The notes below the pieces were generated by a model. That model saw only the letters and a program-made list of their open reading frames with translations. It searched no databases and was not told the DNA's origin. A stretch of 64,000 nucleotides of DNA. Source: Cohnella sp. OV330 (GTDB lineage Bacteria > Bacillota > Bacilli > Paenibacillales > Paenibacillaceae). The translations under genes were made by a program, and so were the position numbers. Below are positions 43,061 through 52,401 of the stretch, piece by piece (position 1 is the first letter of the stretch; each line of letters opens with the position of its first letter). The stretch is from NCBI RefSeq assembly GCF_900112065.1, contig NZ_FOKE01000011.1, forward strand, positions 213,219-277,218, read 5' to 3'.

Positions 43061-44356
43061 TCAGACGGCGAAGCGAACTTCGCCGTCTGACGTGCGTATC
43101 GCCCATACCGGCTCCAACACCAGTCTATCCTGCGCTAATGTCGTACGGTAAGCCGGGAATAGCGACTCGACCTGCTGCCCGCCTGCCGCTTGGCGGACCT
43201 TAACCAACAGCTGGTTGCCCGAAATCAGGCTGTACGGCTGCGCAGCTCCGACCTTGTCCCCCAGTACGAGCAGGGACCGCTCATAAGAGCTGACGAAGCC
43301 TTGCTGCACGGCGAGCTGCATATAACCGAATCTAAACTCTCCTTCGGAGAGGAGCGGCACGTCGCCGTAATATTGCTGGAAGCGGATCGAAGGATCCGCG
43401 TCGTTCGACTCGTTCGAGCCGGGCGCCTGCGTCAGACGAAATGAGCCGTTCCAGCCGCCGTGCTGGTTGACGAACTGAACGGCCGAAGTGATGTTCTCGG
43501 CGGGATCGTCCCGCCCCTCGGCCCGCGCGACGGGGTCTTTGAAGGACAGCCAGCCGCCTCCTTGCTCCACCTTGAGTCCTCGCTTCGTGTCCGCATAGAT
43601 CTGCGCGCCGTCCTGACTGTCCTGGATCATGCGCGTCGTCGTCGGGTCGTTGAACAGATTGCGCTGCATCTGATCGGCCGTGTATTTGGTGAAGCTCACC
43701 TCAAAGCGGCTCAGCGCGAGTGATCGGTCCGGCACGTACACGCCGTTGGCCCAGTAACTGAAAGGCTTCCAATACTGACCGAATCCGACGCTCTGTTCGA
43801 CGTCCTGGGCGGTCAGGTCGACTTGGGCGGCTTCGTACACCTGGGTGCCTTCGGCGTTCAGGAAGAAGCTGCGCACCTCACCGCTGTCCGGACGGGCGAA
43901 GATCCAGATCCGGTCGACCGCTCCTTCGGCGAGGAGCGCTTCGCCGTCGATGCCTTTGAACGCACGCTGGAGCATCGAGAAGGGAATATCGCGCCCGAAG
44001 CGGATCTCGATGCCCTCGTCCTGCTTGCGCACCTGCTCCCAGTCGATCGCGCTCGCCTCGGCTCGCTGGAAGCCTTTGAACTCGCGGCTTGACAGCTTAT
44101 CCAGCACCATCCCGTAGAAGGTGTCGTGCGGATAGAAAACCGTATGCTTGTCCTGTCCCATATGAATGACGAGCGATTCGGGGAAGAGCAGGTTCTCGAC
44201 CTTCTCTTCGGGTCCCAGCTCTTCGGTCTTGACATAGTCCTGTTCGGTCTTCACCTGCGTCTCCAGGTTCGGCATGCTGTAGGCGAGAAAATAGCTCTGT
44301 ACGAGACTGAGGACGACGAGCAGCGCGAGCGCGACGGATTTGACTTTATCGATCAA
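43061..44356 (-). CDS. walH: WalH (YycH) regulator of WalK
   Basis: 431 aa. N-terminal TM helix (SVALALLVVLSLVQSYFLAY) followed by a large extracellular two-domain region (YycH fold), beginning LETQVKTEQDYVKTEELGPE with the family-like VENLLFPESLVIH. Works with WalI to control WalK at the division septum. The ATG overlaps the walK stop by 4 bp, giving translational coupling. Confidence 0.92.
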   Translation of the reverse strand: MIDKVKSVALALLVVLSLVQSYFLAYSMPNLETQVKTEQDYVKTEELGPEEKVENLLFPESLVIHMGQDKHTVFYPHDTFYGMVLDKLSSREFKGFQRAEASAIDWEQVRKQDEGIEIRFGRDIPFSMLQRAFKGIDGEALLAEGAVDRIWIFARPDSGEVRSFFLNAEGTQVYEAAQVDLTAQDVEQSVGFGQYWKPFSYWANGVYVPDRSLALSRFEVSFTKYTADQMQRNLFNDPTTTRMIQDSQDGAQIYADTKRGLKVEQGGGWLSFKDPVARAEGRDDPAENITSAVQFVNQHGGWNGSFRLTQAPGSNESNDADPSIRFQQYYGDVPLLSEGEFRFGYMQLAVQQGFVSSYERSLLVLGDKVGAAQPYSLISGNQLLVKVRQAAGGQQVESLFPAYRTTLAQDRLVLEPVWAIRTSDGEVRFAV

Positions 44357-46185
44357 GCGTACTCACTTCCTTCCTGCACCATCGGAAGCGTGACCGTCAC
44401 GGTCGTGCCGACCCCCGGCTCGGAATCGAGGAGAATGCTGCCGCCGTTGGCGCGGACGATTTCCCGGGCAATCGAGAGGCCGAGCCCCGTACCGCCCATA
44501 TTGCGCGAGCGCGCCTTGTCCACGCGGTAGAAACGGTCGAAAATATGCGCCAGATCCTTCTTCGGAATCCCGATGCCCGTGTCGCGCACGGAAACCGAGA
44601 GCTGACCCGACTCGGTCGGTCCCGCGGTCAAACGCACCGAACCGCCATCAAGGGTGTACTTGATCGCGTTGGACACGATGTTGTCGAGTACTTGGTCGAT
44701 GCCGTCGCGATCGATCCATACTTTGGCCAGGTTCGGATCGACCTCGACCTTGACCGTGATCGCCTTCTGCCGCAGCTGCAGCGAAAAGCGGTCGACGACG
44801 TCTTCCATCATCTCGCCGACGTCGGTCATCTGGCGACGAAGCTGCGCCTGCTTGGAGTCGAAGCGCGACAGATGGAGCAGGTCGTTGACGAGGCGGATCA
44901 TGCGCTCCGTCTCGCTTCGGATGACGCCGACGAAGCGCTCCGCGAGCGGCGGCTCGGCGAGCGCGCCGTCGTCGAGCGCCTCGGTGTAGCTTTTAATCGT
45001 CGTGAGCGGCGTGCGCAGCTCGTGCGAGACGTTCGCGACGAACTCGCGCCGCGAGTTGTCGAGCTTCTCGGCCTCGGTGACGTCGTGAAGCACGGCGATG
45101 ACGCCGACCACGCCCTTATCTCTTCGGCGGATCGGCGTGAGCGACGCGCGGAATACAAGCTCTTCCTCGCTGACGGCCTGCATCCGGGAGATGAGGCGAG
45201 TCGACTCCTTGCCCTCGAGCGTGCCGGCGATAGCGGCCTTGTCGATGGCCAGGCATTCGGACAGCGTCATCCCTTCGATCGTCTCCTGCTCGAGCATCGC
45301 CCGGGCGCGTCGATTGGCGACGATGACCCGCCCGATCTCGTCCGTGGCGAGCACGCCGTCGTTCATGTTCGAGAGAATCGAGGAGAGCTTCTCGTTTTCC
45401 TCTTCGTTGATGGACAGCGCTTCGCTGAGCCGCTCGGTCATCTCGTTGAACGCCGCGCTGAGCTGTCCGATCTCGTCATTGCCCAAGATCGGCACCCGCT
45501 CGTCGAAGCGGCCTTCGGCTACGGCGGCGACCTGCAGCGTGAGCGCCTTGATCGGAGACGTAATCGTGCCCGACAACAAGATGCCGAGCACCGCCGTCAA
45601 GCCTAGCGCGAGCAGCATTCCCGAGACGAAGATACGGTTGATCCGCTCCACTGTATTGTACAGATCGGACATGGCGGCGACGACGTAGACGGCGCCGATC
45701 ACCCTGTCGCCGCTTAGAATCGGCTTGGCGATGACCTTTTTGCGGATATGATCCTCGTCGATCAGCTCGCCGGTATTGTCGCTGATGCCCTGAAGCGAGC
45801 GGCTCACGAGGAGCGACGTGTTTTTGCGTCCGATGTAGCTCTGGTGCGACTCTAGCGATGTCGAGAGCACGCGTCCGCTGGCGTCTAGCACCTGCGTCTC
45901 CGTGCCGTTCTGGCTGAAGAGGCTGCCCACCAGCTGATTGAGCGACTCGATGGCTTCGTCTGAGCGGTTGCCCTCGCTGTCCTGCTTGGCGAATTCGCCC
46001 GAGCCGAGCAGGACAGCGAGCAGCTGCGCCTGCCTATTGATATCCGAAGTGAAGCTATCGATGAGCGACTTCTTCATCGTGCTGATAAAGTAAACGCCGA
46101 TCAGCTGCACCGCGATGAGAATGAGCAGAAGCACCATCATGATCAGCTTCGCCTGAATCGTGCGCAGCGGCGCGAACAGCTTCAT
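44353..46185 (-). CDS. walK: WalK essential sensor histidine kinase
   Basis: 610 aa. TM1 at about 10-32, an extracellular PAS-like sensor of ~150 residues, TM2 at about 185-207, HAMP ([20 protein letters not shown]), a cytoplasmic PAS (~260-370), HisKA with H388 ([19 protein letters not shown]) and HATPase with N box [11 protein letters not shown] and GLGLSIARE. The sole essential two-component sensor of low-GC Gram-positives, adjusting autolysin expression to wall synthesis. Start overlaps walR by 4 bp. Confidence 0.96.
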   Translation of the reverse strand: MKLFAPLRTIQAKLIMMVLLLILIAVQLIGVYFISTMKKSLIDSFTSDINRQAQLLAVLLGSGEFAKQDSEGNRSDEAIESLNQLVGSLFSQNGTETQVLDASGRVLSTSLESHQSYIGRKNTSLLVSRSLQGISDNTGELIDEDHIRKKVIAKPILSGDRVIGAVYVVAAMSDLYNTVERINRIFVSGMLLALGLTAVLGILLSGTITSPIKALTLQVAAVAEGRFDERVPILGNDEIGQLSAAFNEMTERLSEALSINEEENEKLSSILSNMNDGVLATDEIGRVIVANRRARAMLEQETIEGMTLSECLAIDKAAIAGTLEGKESTRLISRMQAVSEEELVFRASLTPIRRRDKGVVGVIAVLHDVTEAEKLDNSRREFVANVSHELRTPLTTIKSYTEALDDGALAEPPLAERFVGVIRSETERMIRLVNDLLHLSRFDSKQAQLRRQMTDVGEMMEDVVDRFSLQLRQKAITVKVEVDPNLAKVWIDRDGIDQVLDNIVSNAIKYTLDGGSVRLTAGPTESGQLSVSVRDTGIGIPKKDLAHIFDRFYRVDKARSRNMGGTGLGLSIAREIVRANGGSILLDSEPGVGTTVTVTLPMVQEGSEYA

Positions 46186-46922
46186 CCCCCGTACCCGCCC
46201 GCCATCTTGGGACTGCGCATCAGATAGCCGAGACCTCTGCGAGTCATGATCAGCTCAGGCTTGCTTGGATCGTCCTCGAGCTTCTCTCTGAGCCGCCGGA
46301 TCGTCACGTCCACCGTCCGCACGTCGCCGAAGTACTCGAAGCCCCAGACGGCCTGGAGCAGATGCTCCCGCGTCATGACCTTGCCGCTGTTGCGCGCTAG
46401 ATAATGCACGAGCTCGAACTCGCGATGCGTCAGGTCCAGCGGCTGGCCGTTCTTGTAAACGACGTACATATCCGTATCGATAAAAAGATTGAACAGCTTG
46501 AGGCCCTGCCGCTCCGGCTCCGCCTCCTGCTCGGCGCCCCCGCGGGGCTCGTCCAGCTTGCGCTGGCGGCGCAGATGCGCCTTGACGCGCGCGAGCAGTT
46601 CTCGCGTGCCGAACGGCTTGGTGACGTAGTCGTCCGCGCCCAGCTCGAGACCCAGCACCTTGTCCAGCTCGGTATCCTTGGCCGTCAGCATGATGATCGG
46701 CGTCGACAGCCGGCTGCGAACCTCGCGGCAGACATCCATCCCGTCCTTGACCGGCAGCATCAGATCGAGGAGGATCAGGTCCGGATCGTGCTCGAACGCG
46801 AGCTGCACGGCCTCCCCGCCGTCGAAGGCGCAGATGACCTCGTAGCCCTCTTTTTCCAGGTTGAACTTCAATATATCGGCGATCGGCCGCTCGTCGTCCA
46901 CGACCAGAATTTTGCCCGGCAT
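46182..46922 (-). CDS. walR: WalR essential response regulator
   Basis: 246 aa OmpR-family regulator. Receiver phospho-acceptor D53 ([14 protein letters not shown]), acidic D9/D10, switch Thr in MLTAKD and Lys in TKPF. The winged helix ends RRGLGYLM. The interdomain linker carries an acidic insertion ([16 protein letters not shown]) longer than in B. subtilis WalR. First gene of walR-walK-walH-walI-walJ; binding targets include wall hydrolase genes such as M23 peptidases, of which one lies just upstream. Confidence 0.96.
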   Translation of the reverse strand: MPGKILVVDDERPIADILKFNLEKEGYEVICAFDGGEAVQLAFEHDPDLILLDLMLPVKDGMDVCREVRSRLSTPIIMLTAKDTELDKVLGLELGADDYVTKPFGTRELLARVKAHLRRQRKLDEPRGGAEQEAEPERQGLKLFNLFIDTDMYVVYKNGQPLDLTHREFELVHYLARNSGKVMTREHLLQAVWGFEYFGDVRTVDVTIRRLREKLEDDPSKPELIMTRRGLGYLMRSPKMAGGYGG

Positions 46923-47018
46923 GCGCTGGCCTCCGTATCCCTATCCCGCTTCCTCGGAACTTTATCGTCCGGCGGCTATGATTAGCCTTATTTTAACATA
47001 CCCTAGGTTTCTGCCCAA

Positions 47019-47060
47019 CAGAGAACGCCCTCCGAAAGCGCGTTTCGAAGGGCGTTTGCA
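47019..47060 (-). terminator. Terminator between the M23 peptidase gene and walR
   Basis: AACGCCCT / AGGGCGTT arms with an inner TTCG-type pair, 14 bp beyond the M23 stop. The T-run is short, so some read-through into walR is possible. Confidence 0.7.
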
Positions 47061-47071
47061 TGGGTAAATGT

Positions 47072-48634
47072 TTACAAATAATCCGCAGGGTTCTTCAGCT
47101 TGCCGTTCAAGTAGACTTCGAAGTGCAGATGCGTACCGAAGGAATGACCTGTATTGCCCATCACGCCGATGGCTTCGCCCTGTTCGACGACTTGGCCGAC
47201 CTTGACGTTAATCTTGCTCAGATGACCGTACAGCGTCTTGTAGCCGTTGTTATGATTGATAATGATGGCGTTGCCGTAGCCGCTCATGCTGTCGTCCGCG
47301 AGCTCGACGACGCCGTTGTCCGCAGCCTTCACGCTGCTTGAACCGACCATGTCGAAGCCTTTGTGCAGCCTTCCCCATCGCTTGCCGTAGTAGCTCGTGA
47401 TTCTGTGGCCCGCTACCGGCCAGATGAAGTTGCCCGAACCTTCGCTCGGCGTCACCTTCGTGCCCTTCAGCATGACGGTCGAGAGGGCAGGCGTCACCAC
47501 CTTGGTCGACACCTGCTCTTCTTCGATGACGAGCCCATTGCGCCGAAGCAGCTTATAGGTGACGATTCGCTTGCCGTCGGACCCGGGTCTGACGATCTTC
47601 GATATGCCTGCCTTGAGCTCGTCCGTCTGACGAATCTCGAGCGGCGCGTCGACCGCTTCCGTCTGCGTCACCGTTTCTTCCGAACGGACGTTCAGGAGCG
47701 GCTCTTGGACCGTCAGATTCAGCTGATCGCCGATCTTGATCTTGTCTTCTTCGATCCAAGGATTGTTCTGATAAATGAGATCCTCTGACACCTGCTGCTC
47801 GTCCGCGATGCAACCGATGCAATCGCCGGCCTTCACCGTATAGACGCGCTGCACGGTATGTCCCGCGATCAGCCGCTTGACGAGCGCTTCGTCGTCCTCG
47901 ATCTGGCTGGCGTCGATCTCCGTCAGCTCCGCGATCGCGACCTTCTCCTCGAAAGTCGCGCTGTCGTCGGCCGCAGGCGCTTGCTCCTTCGCCTTGCCCG
48001 ACGCGGCGGCTTGTCCGCTGCCTGCTGCCGGGAGCTCGTCGCCGGTCGCCGACGCCTGAGCGCTGAAGGAGAGCGACTGCACTTCCTTGGCGACCGGCTT
48101 CTTCGCGTTTTTCGCGGCCGCTGCTGCAGGCGCCGGCGCATAGTGCGCCTTGATCTGCTCCAGCACGCGCTCCGCCGTCTCTTTGTCCCGCACGACCGCG
48201 ATCGCCTTGCCGTCGACCATCAGCTTGACGCCGGTCGGATGCGTCTTCAGCGCATCGCCGACCTGGGCGGCCACGGCCGCGTCGTCCAGCTTTTTGCCGT
48301 AGGCCTCGGCATCCTTGTAGGTGACCTGCCCTTCATCGAGCTCGTACAAAATATCGCCGCCCGCCTGGGCCAGCTGGGCTGCCTTCGCGGCGACGCTGCG
48401 CTCGATGGCGCTTCGGTCGCCGACGTCCCCGACATACTCGCCGCCGATCCATACTTCCGAATAAGACAACGTATGGGCCTCGATATGCTGCTTGACGAGT
48501 ACCGTGCCTCCGCCTGCCGCGACGACCGCCGCGCATACGGCGATCGCGGTCTTGCGTCCCGCCCGGCGCTTGATCCAGACGGCCGCTCCCTTGACGGCTC
48601 CCGCAATTCGCTTGCTTCTGCTGCCGTTATTCAT
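47072..48634 (-). CDS. M23 peptidoglycan endopeptidase with LysM and G5 domains
   Basis: 520 aa. N-terminal TM/signal segment at about 28-47, a helical region with an Ala-rich linker at 165-215, LysM near 255-300 (VYTVKAGDCIGCIADEQQVS), a G5 domain near 305-380, then a C-terminal M23 domain with metal ligands in LHKGFDMVG (HxxxD) and THLHFEVY (HxH). Cleaves peptide cross-links of the wall. The location immediately upstream of walR fits a WalRK-controlled wall hydrolase. RBS AAGGAG before the ATG. Unusual CIGC inside the LysM. Confidence 0.93.
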   Translation of the reverse strand: MNNGSRSKRIAGAVKGAAVWIKRRAGRKTAIAVCAAVVAAGGGTVLVKQHIEAHTLSYSEVWIGGEYVGDVGDRSAIERSVAAKAAQLAQAGGDILYELDEGQVTYKDAEAYGKKLDDAAVAAQVGDALKTHPTGVKLMVDGKAIAVVRDKETAERVLEQIKAHYAPAPAAAAAKNAKKPVAKEVQSLSFSAQASATGDELPAAGSGQAAASGKAKEQAPAADDSATFEEKVAIAELTEIDASQIEDDEALVKRLIAGHTVQRVYTVKAGDCIGCIADEQQVSEDLIYQNNPWIEEDKIKIGDQLNLTVQEPLLNVRSEETVTQTEAVDAPLEIRQTDELKAGISKIVRPGSDGKRIVTYKLLRRNGLVIEEEQVSTKVVTPALSTVMLKGTKVTPSEGSGNFIWPVAGHRITSYYGKRWGRLHKGFDMVGSSSVKAADNGVVELADDSMSGYGNAIIINHNNGYKTLYGHLSKINVKVGQVVEQGEAIGVMGNTGHSFGTHLHFEVYLNGKLKNPADYL

Positions 48635-48758
48635 AGATAACTCCTTGATCGCTATGTAAGATGGATTGCCGCTTTACAAAAAGCGACATCTTCAACACTG
48701 TAGCATAGCGTCTATCGGGCTATCAATGAAACGGCGCTTAGAATTCTCTCATCTAAAA

Positions 48759-49526
48759 CTACTGCGCCTGCGGTACCTTCAGCGCCTCCATCATCGTCGC
48801 ATACTCTTCGTCGCTCAATATGGGCTTCAGCAGCGCCTCCATCTGGGGCACCTCTTCGTCGGTCAAGCCATTGCGAATCAGCCCGGTCAGTTGGGCCAGC
48901 TGATCGCCTGTCAGCTTGCTGACGACGACGGAATAGATCTGCTGCTTCTCCTCGTCCGTGAGCCCGGATACCGCCGAGGCGCCTTCATCGCCGTTCCACA
49001 CGGGGACTGCCCCGTCGCCCTGCAAGCCGCCCTCGCCCGTCTCGCCCGGCGAACCTGCCGCTTGCCCGTTCGTCACCGATCCGCTCGGCTCCGGTCCCGG
49101 CTCGGGCGACGGCACGCTCTCCGCATCGCTGCCTGGCGTAGGCGTAGCCGCTCCGCTCCCGGCCGCCGCATCCGTATCCGGTGAGGGTGAGGCTGAGGCT
49201 GACGCGCTCTTCTCATCCTTTCCCGCTTCCGCATCGGCATCAGGTGACTCCGTCGCCTCCGGCGTGCCGACCGCCTGCTCGTCGGCGTCGCTTCCTGTTG
49301 AATCCTTCGTTTCCCCTTGCGCCGCGTTCTTCTCGCCGTCCGCTCCCCACAGCTTGCCCCACACGCCGCTCATCGCGAACGGCTGCTCATCCAGCGTAAT
49401 GCCGTAATCCGCCAGCGCCGTCTGCACGTAGCTCGTCACGATATATCCCGTCGTCCAGATGCTCAAGAAGCTGACGAGCAGCGCCGCTCCGATTAATTGA
49501 CCCGCCCAGCCGATCCATTTCCACAT
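48759..49526 (-). CDS. Hypothetical membrane-anchored protein with acidic Ser/Pro linker
   Basis: 255 aa. The ATG at 49526 follows AGGAGGGCG; the longer frame to 49589 has no such signal. TM helix at about 5-28, a short conserved-looking stretch (TGYIVTSYVQTALADYGITL), then a ~125-residue Ser/Ala/Asp/Glu/Pro low-complexity linker and a C-terminal helical domain (LTDEEKQQIYSVVVSKLTGD). The helical region repeats LTDEE. No family recognised. It precedes the M23 peptidase on the same strand by 124 bp, so a wall-related role is possible. Confidence 0.75.
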   Translation of the reverse strand: MWKWIGWAGQLIGAALLVSFLSIWTTGYIVTSYVQTALADYGITLDEQPFAMSGVWGKLWGADGEKNAAQGETKDSTGSDADEQAVGTPEATESPDADAEAGKDEKSASASASPSPDTDAAAGSGAATPTPGSDAESVPSPEPGPEPSGSVTNGQAAGSPGETGEGGLQGDGAVPVWNGDEGASAVSGLTDEEKQQIYSVVVSKLTGDQLAQLTGLIRNGLTDEEVPQMEALLKPILSDEEYATMMEALKVPQAQ

Positions 49527-49623
49527 GATGCGCCCTCCTACTCTATGAAGTTCCATAGCATCAGTATGGGCAATCAGCAGGAATGACATTCCGTCCGGGA
49601 TAAATAATGATAGCGTGGTGACG

Positions 49624-49740
49624 CGTTTGAACAGTATCCCTTTCGGTCAGGAATCGTCCTTTCGCAGCGTTTGAACGGTATCCCCTTCGGTCAGGAATAT
49701 CGCCTTCTGCACGTTTTAACGATATCCCCTTCGATCAGAA
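49624..49740 (+). repeat. Dispersed 30-bp repeat, three direct copies, 44-bp period
   Basis: Plus-orientation copies start at 49624, 49668 and 49712, exactly 44 bp apart (TATCCCCTTCGGTCAGGAA and variants). They fill the gap upstream of the hypothetical gene starting at 49526. Confidence 0.88.
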
Positions 49741-49792
49741 ACTCAGGCAACTAGATCCGGCTTACGTCGGATTCGATGGATATCCGGATTTA

Positions 49793-49843
49793 CAAAAAAA
49801 ACCCCTCTGTCAGCAACGGAAGCCCGTATCCTGACCGAAGGGG
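49793..49843 (-). terminator. Terminator of the GntR-ABC operon, built from a repeat copy
   Basis: Minus strand: CCCCTTCGGTCAG pairs with CTGACAGAGGGG and is followed by eight or nine T. The first arm is the core of the repeat copy at 49828-49857. Confidence 0.75.
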
Positions 49844-49857
49844 ATATCCTTCAAACG
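49828..49857 (-). repeat. Dispersed 30-bp repeat, single minus-orientation copy
   Basis: TCCTGACCGAAGGGGATATC then CTTCAAACG. It lies 40 bp beyond the stop of the ABC permease gene and supplies one arm of that operon's terminator. Confidence 0.85.
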
Positions 49858-49896
49858 GCGTAAAATGGCGATATAGCCCGTAATCGCAACCTAGTC

Positions 49897-50961
49897 TTAG
49901 TACTTGAACCGCATACGCAGTAGATTGCGGATGCCAAGCGCGCTCAGCGCGCAGCCCAGCACGAAGCCGATATCGTAACCGAACTGATCGCCGGCGCTGA
50001 GTCTGAACAGCTCCGTACCGAGCATGCCCGCCACCATGGACGCGCAGATGACGAAGCCGTACCGCAGGACCGTCTCTCCTCTTTTGAAAACCATGAGCTT
50101 GCCGTTGTTCTCCGTCGGATTGCGACTGTACGCGAGCAGGCCCAACCCGGCGCTCACGATCGTAAGCCCAATCAGGAAAATCGCTTTGACCCACGTAATC
50201 GCCAGGTACTGTGCCGAGGCATAACCAAAAAAGTTGAGCCATATACGGATACGGTCCCCCCACAGCATCGGCGAGTAAGAGTCGTAGCCGCCCTGTCGCG
50301 ACATATAAATCCCGTGCGCCTGCAGGGAGGCGTCCAGCAGCTCGACGAACACGATCGGGAGCGCGGCCAGCACCCAGGTGAGGATCGTCTGGGAGGCGAC
50401 GCTGCCTGTCACCGTGCCGATGAAGAGCGCGCAGGAATAACCGGCCAGCACGACGAGCAGCGAATAGCCGAATTGAACGGCGAAGTAGTCCGCGCGAAAA
50501 TAATGCGAAGCTGGCGAGGCCGCCATTACGACGGCGTCGATGAGCGTATTCAGCAGCAGCGATCCTCCAAACAGCGAAGCGCCGAGCAGCCATTTGGCGG
50601 CAAAGATGCGTCCGCGCGAGTAAGGTAGCGAGAACAACAGCTCTTGCGAGCCATTGCGCCGCTCGACGCCGATCTGTACGAGCGCCAGTACGAACGCCGC
50701 CAGTAAAAGCCACAACCGGCCGGCGACTTCATGATTGCCGTTATCGTATACGTATCGGTACAGATCGCCGTGAGCGGAGGCGTTCCTCTGAAAACGACCA
50801 ATCATACCCGCGCTCTGTTCGCTCCACAGCCACTCGTTCATGCGCGGCAGCCCCAGCGTCAGAAAGTGCACGATCGGCACCGCGAAAATGAACAGACGCG
50901 CTTGCGCGTATTCTCTGCCGAGCAGCGGTCGCATGCCGTACCACAAAGACTTAGTTCGCAT
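49897..50961 (-). CDS. ABC transporter permease of a GntR-ABC operon
   Basis: 354 aa with six or more hydrophobic helices (LFIFAVPIVHFLTLGLPRMN; LWLLLAAFVLALVQIGVERR; LLVVLAGYSCALFIGTVTGS; AIFLIGLTIVSAGLGLLAYS), the layout of ABC-2-type permeases in YtrA/YtrB-like operons. Overlaps the ATPase gene stop by 11 bp. Likely exports or resists a wall-active compound, but no substrate is evident. Confidence 0.85.
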   Translation of the reverse strand: MRTKSLWYGMRPLLGREYAQARLFIFAVPIVHFLTLGLPRMNEWLWSEQSAGMIGRFQRNASAHGDLYRYVYDNGNHEVAGRLWLLLAAFVLALVQIGVERRNGSQELLFSLPYSRGRIFAAKWLLGASLFGGSLLLNTLIDAVVMAASPASHYFRADYFAVQFGYSLLVVLAGYSCALFIGTVTGSVASQTILTWVLAALPIVFVELLDASLQAHGIYMSRQGGYDSYSPMLWGDRIRIWLNFFGYASAQYLAITWVKAIFLIGLTIVSAGLGLLAYSRNPTENNGKLMVFKRGETVLRYGFVICASMVAGMLGTELFRLSAGDQFGYDIGFVLGCALSALGIRNLLRMRFKY

Positions 50962-51835
50962 ACGTCTCGCCTCCCAGCTTCCAAACGTACAGATCCTCCA
51001 GCCGGACGGGCAGGGGTTCGACCAGCAGCGGATTCATCGACTCGAGCTCCGCCGCCGCCGTGCTCCCGGAGGCGACGTTCAGCAGCAGCGTGTAGACGCG
51101 TCCGATATGATCGAGCACCCGGACGTCGGCGGAATTCAGCCATGCTGCCGGCGCATCTCCTTGGAAAACGACTTGAAGCTTCGATACAATGCCTTCGGCA
51201 GCGCTCTCGGATGCATGCGTCTCGACGGTGCCCGATCGCAGGATCCATATCGCATCCGTCATCCGTTCAAGCTCCTCCAGCAGATGCGAGGAAACGACGA
51301 GGGACATGCCGTCCGCGGCAGCTTCCATCAGCAGGGTCAGCACCTGCTTTTTGGCGATCGGATCGATCCCGTTGGTCGGTTCATCCAGAAGCACGAGCCT
51401 CGCGCGCGTCGACAGGCCGAGTGCCGTGCTGAACATCATCCGCATCCCTTTCGAGAAATGACGAATGTTGCGGTCGAGCGGCAGGCCAAACCGGTTCATC
51501 GTATCCTTGAAATAGACGGGATCGAAGCGCGGATAGATCTGACCGAACATATAGGCGGCTCCCCAGCCCGTATAGCCGTACCATGCCTCCGGGGTGTCCG
51601 GGATGAACACCAGCTCGCGCTTCGCTTCCGGCTCCCGATGGATTGACCGGTCCTCGAACAACACTTCGCCGCCATCCGGGTCGAGGATGCCCGACATGAT
51701 TTTAAGAAGCGTCGTCTTGCCTGCGCCGTTCCGTCCGATCAAGCCGGCCACCTTGCCCGCCTCCAGCTCGAAGCCCACCTCCGTCAACACGGGCTTGCCG
51801 TCAATCCTTTTGCTTAGATGGCGCGCCTTCAGCAT
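50951..51835 (-). CDS. ABC transporter ATP-binding protein
   Basis: 294 aa with Walker A GRNGAGKTT, signature-like HFSKGMRMM, Walker B RLVLLDEPTNGID and H-loop VVSSHLLEE, followed by a ~70-residue C-terminal extension. The signature lacks the canonical Ser-Gly-Gly (FSKGM instead), common in this ABC-2 subgroup. RBS GGGAGGG sits inside the end of the GntR gene, which it overlaps by 35 bp. Pairs with the permease at 49897. Confidence 0.9.
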   Translation of the reverse strand: MLKARHLSKRIDGKPVLTEVGFELEAGKVAGLIGRNGAGKTTLLKIMSGILDPDGGEVLFEDRSIHREPEAKRELVFIPDTPEAWYGYTGWGAAYMFGQIYPRFDPVYFKDTMNRFGLPLDRNIRHFSKGMRMMFSTALGLSTRARLVLLDEPTNGIDPIAKKQVLTLLMEAAADGMSLVVSSHLLEELERMTDAIWILRSGTVETHASESAAEGIVSKLQVVFQGDAPAAWLNSADVRVLDHIGRVYTLLLNVASGSTAAAELESMNPLLVEPLPVRLEDLYVWKLGGETYAN

Positions 51836-52226
51836 CGGATTCCCTCCCCTTGCCGTATTCCTTGATTTCTTCCTGCAGCCAAGCGAGCAGCTTGTCGCTA
51901 TCGACGCCCAAGTGGTGAGCCTCGACCGCGATCCGGCGCAGTTCGTCCCTTAGACGCAGCAGCCGCTCCCGCTCCATGCCAGGCTCCTCCGCGGCCTTCG
52001 TCACGAATGCGCCTTTTCCCCGCAGCGACACGATGACCCCTTGTCGCTCGAGCTCTTGGTACGACTTGGCCACCGTATTGTGGTTGACGAGCAGCGTCGC
52101 CGACAGCTCCCGTACCGAGGGGATCCGATCGCCTTCCGCCAGCCCTCCCTTCGCGATCAGCGCTTTGAAGTTCTGCACGATCTGCTCGTAGATCGGCGTC
52201 GGACTCCTCTCATCGATTCGTATCAT
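51801..52226 (-). CDS. GntR-family repressor, YtrA-like
   Basis: 141 aa. The winged helix spans residues 8-75 (PTPIYEQIVQNFKALIAKGG; GDRIPSVRELSATLLVNHNT; SYQELERQGVIVSLRGKGAF), followed by a short helical tail without a large effector domain: the YtrA subfamily, which represses the ABC operon it heads. First gene of a three-gene operon. Confidence 0.92.
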   Translation of the reverse strand: MIRIDERSPTPIYEQIVQNFKALIAKGGLAEGDRIPSVRELSATLLVNHNTVAKSYQELERQGVIVSLRGKGAFVTKAAEEPGMERERLLRLRDELRRIAVEAHHLGVDSDKLLAWLQEEIKEYGKGRESDAEGAPSKQKD

Positions 52227-52317
52227 AAGGCAAGCGGGTCAGCTCCTTTTATGTGTACCACTTTAACTAGTACACATTATACAATTTAAGGGATTCCCAT
52301 GTAAACCATTTTTCGGA

Positions 52318-52367
52318 AATAAAAAAGCTCCCCCGCCGATCCGCGAGGGAGGGCAAGAGAGCTTGAG
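52318..52367 (-). terminator. Terminator of purA
   Basis: AAGCTC / GAGCTT outer arms with GC-rich inner pairing and a T-run on the minus strand, 35 bp beyond the purA stop. Confidence 0.75.
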
Positions 52368-52401
52368 ATAATCTAAGGTCTATGGGTAGCTATGCTTTCG
52401 A

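Noticed and set aside
49790-50713. 307-codon minus-strand frame overlapping the ABC permease
   Set aside because: Arg-rich alternative frame within the permease gene, without a start signal.
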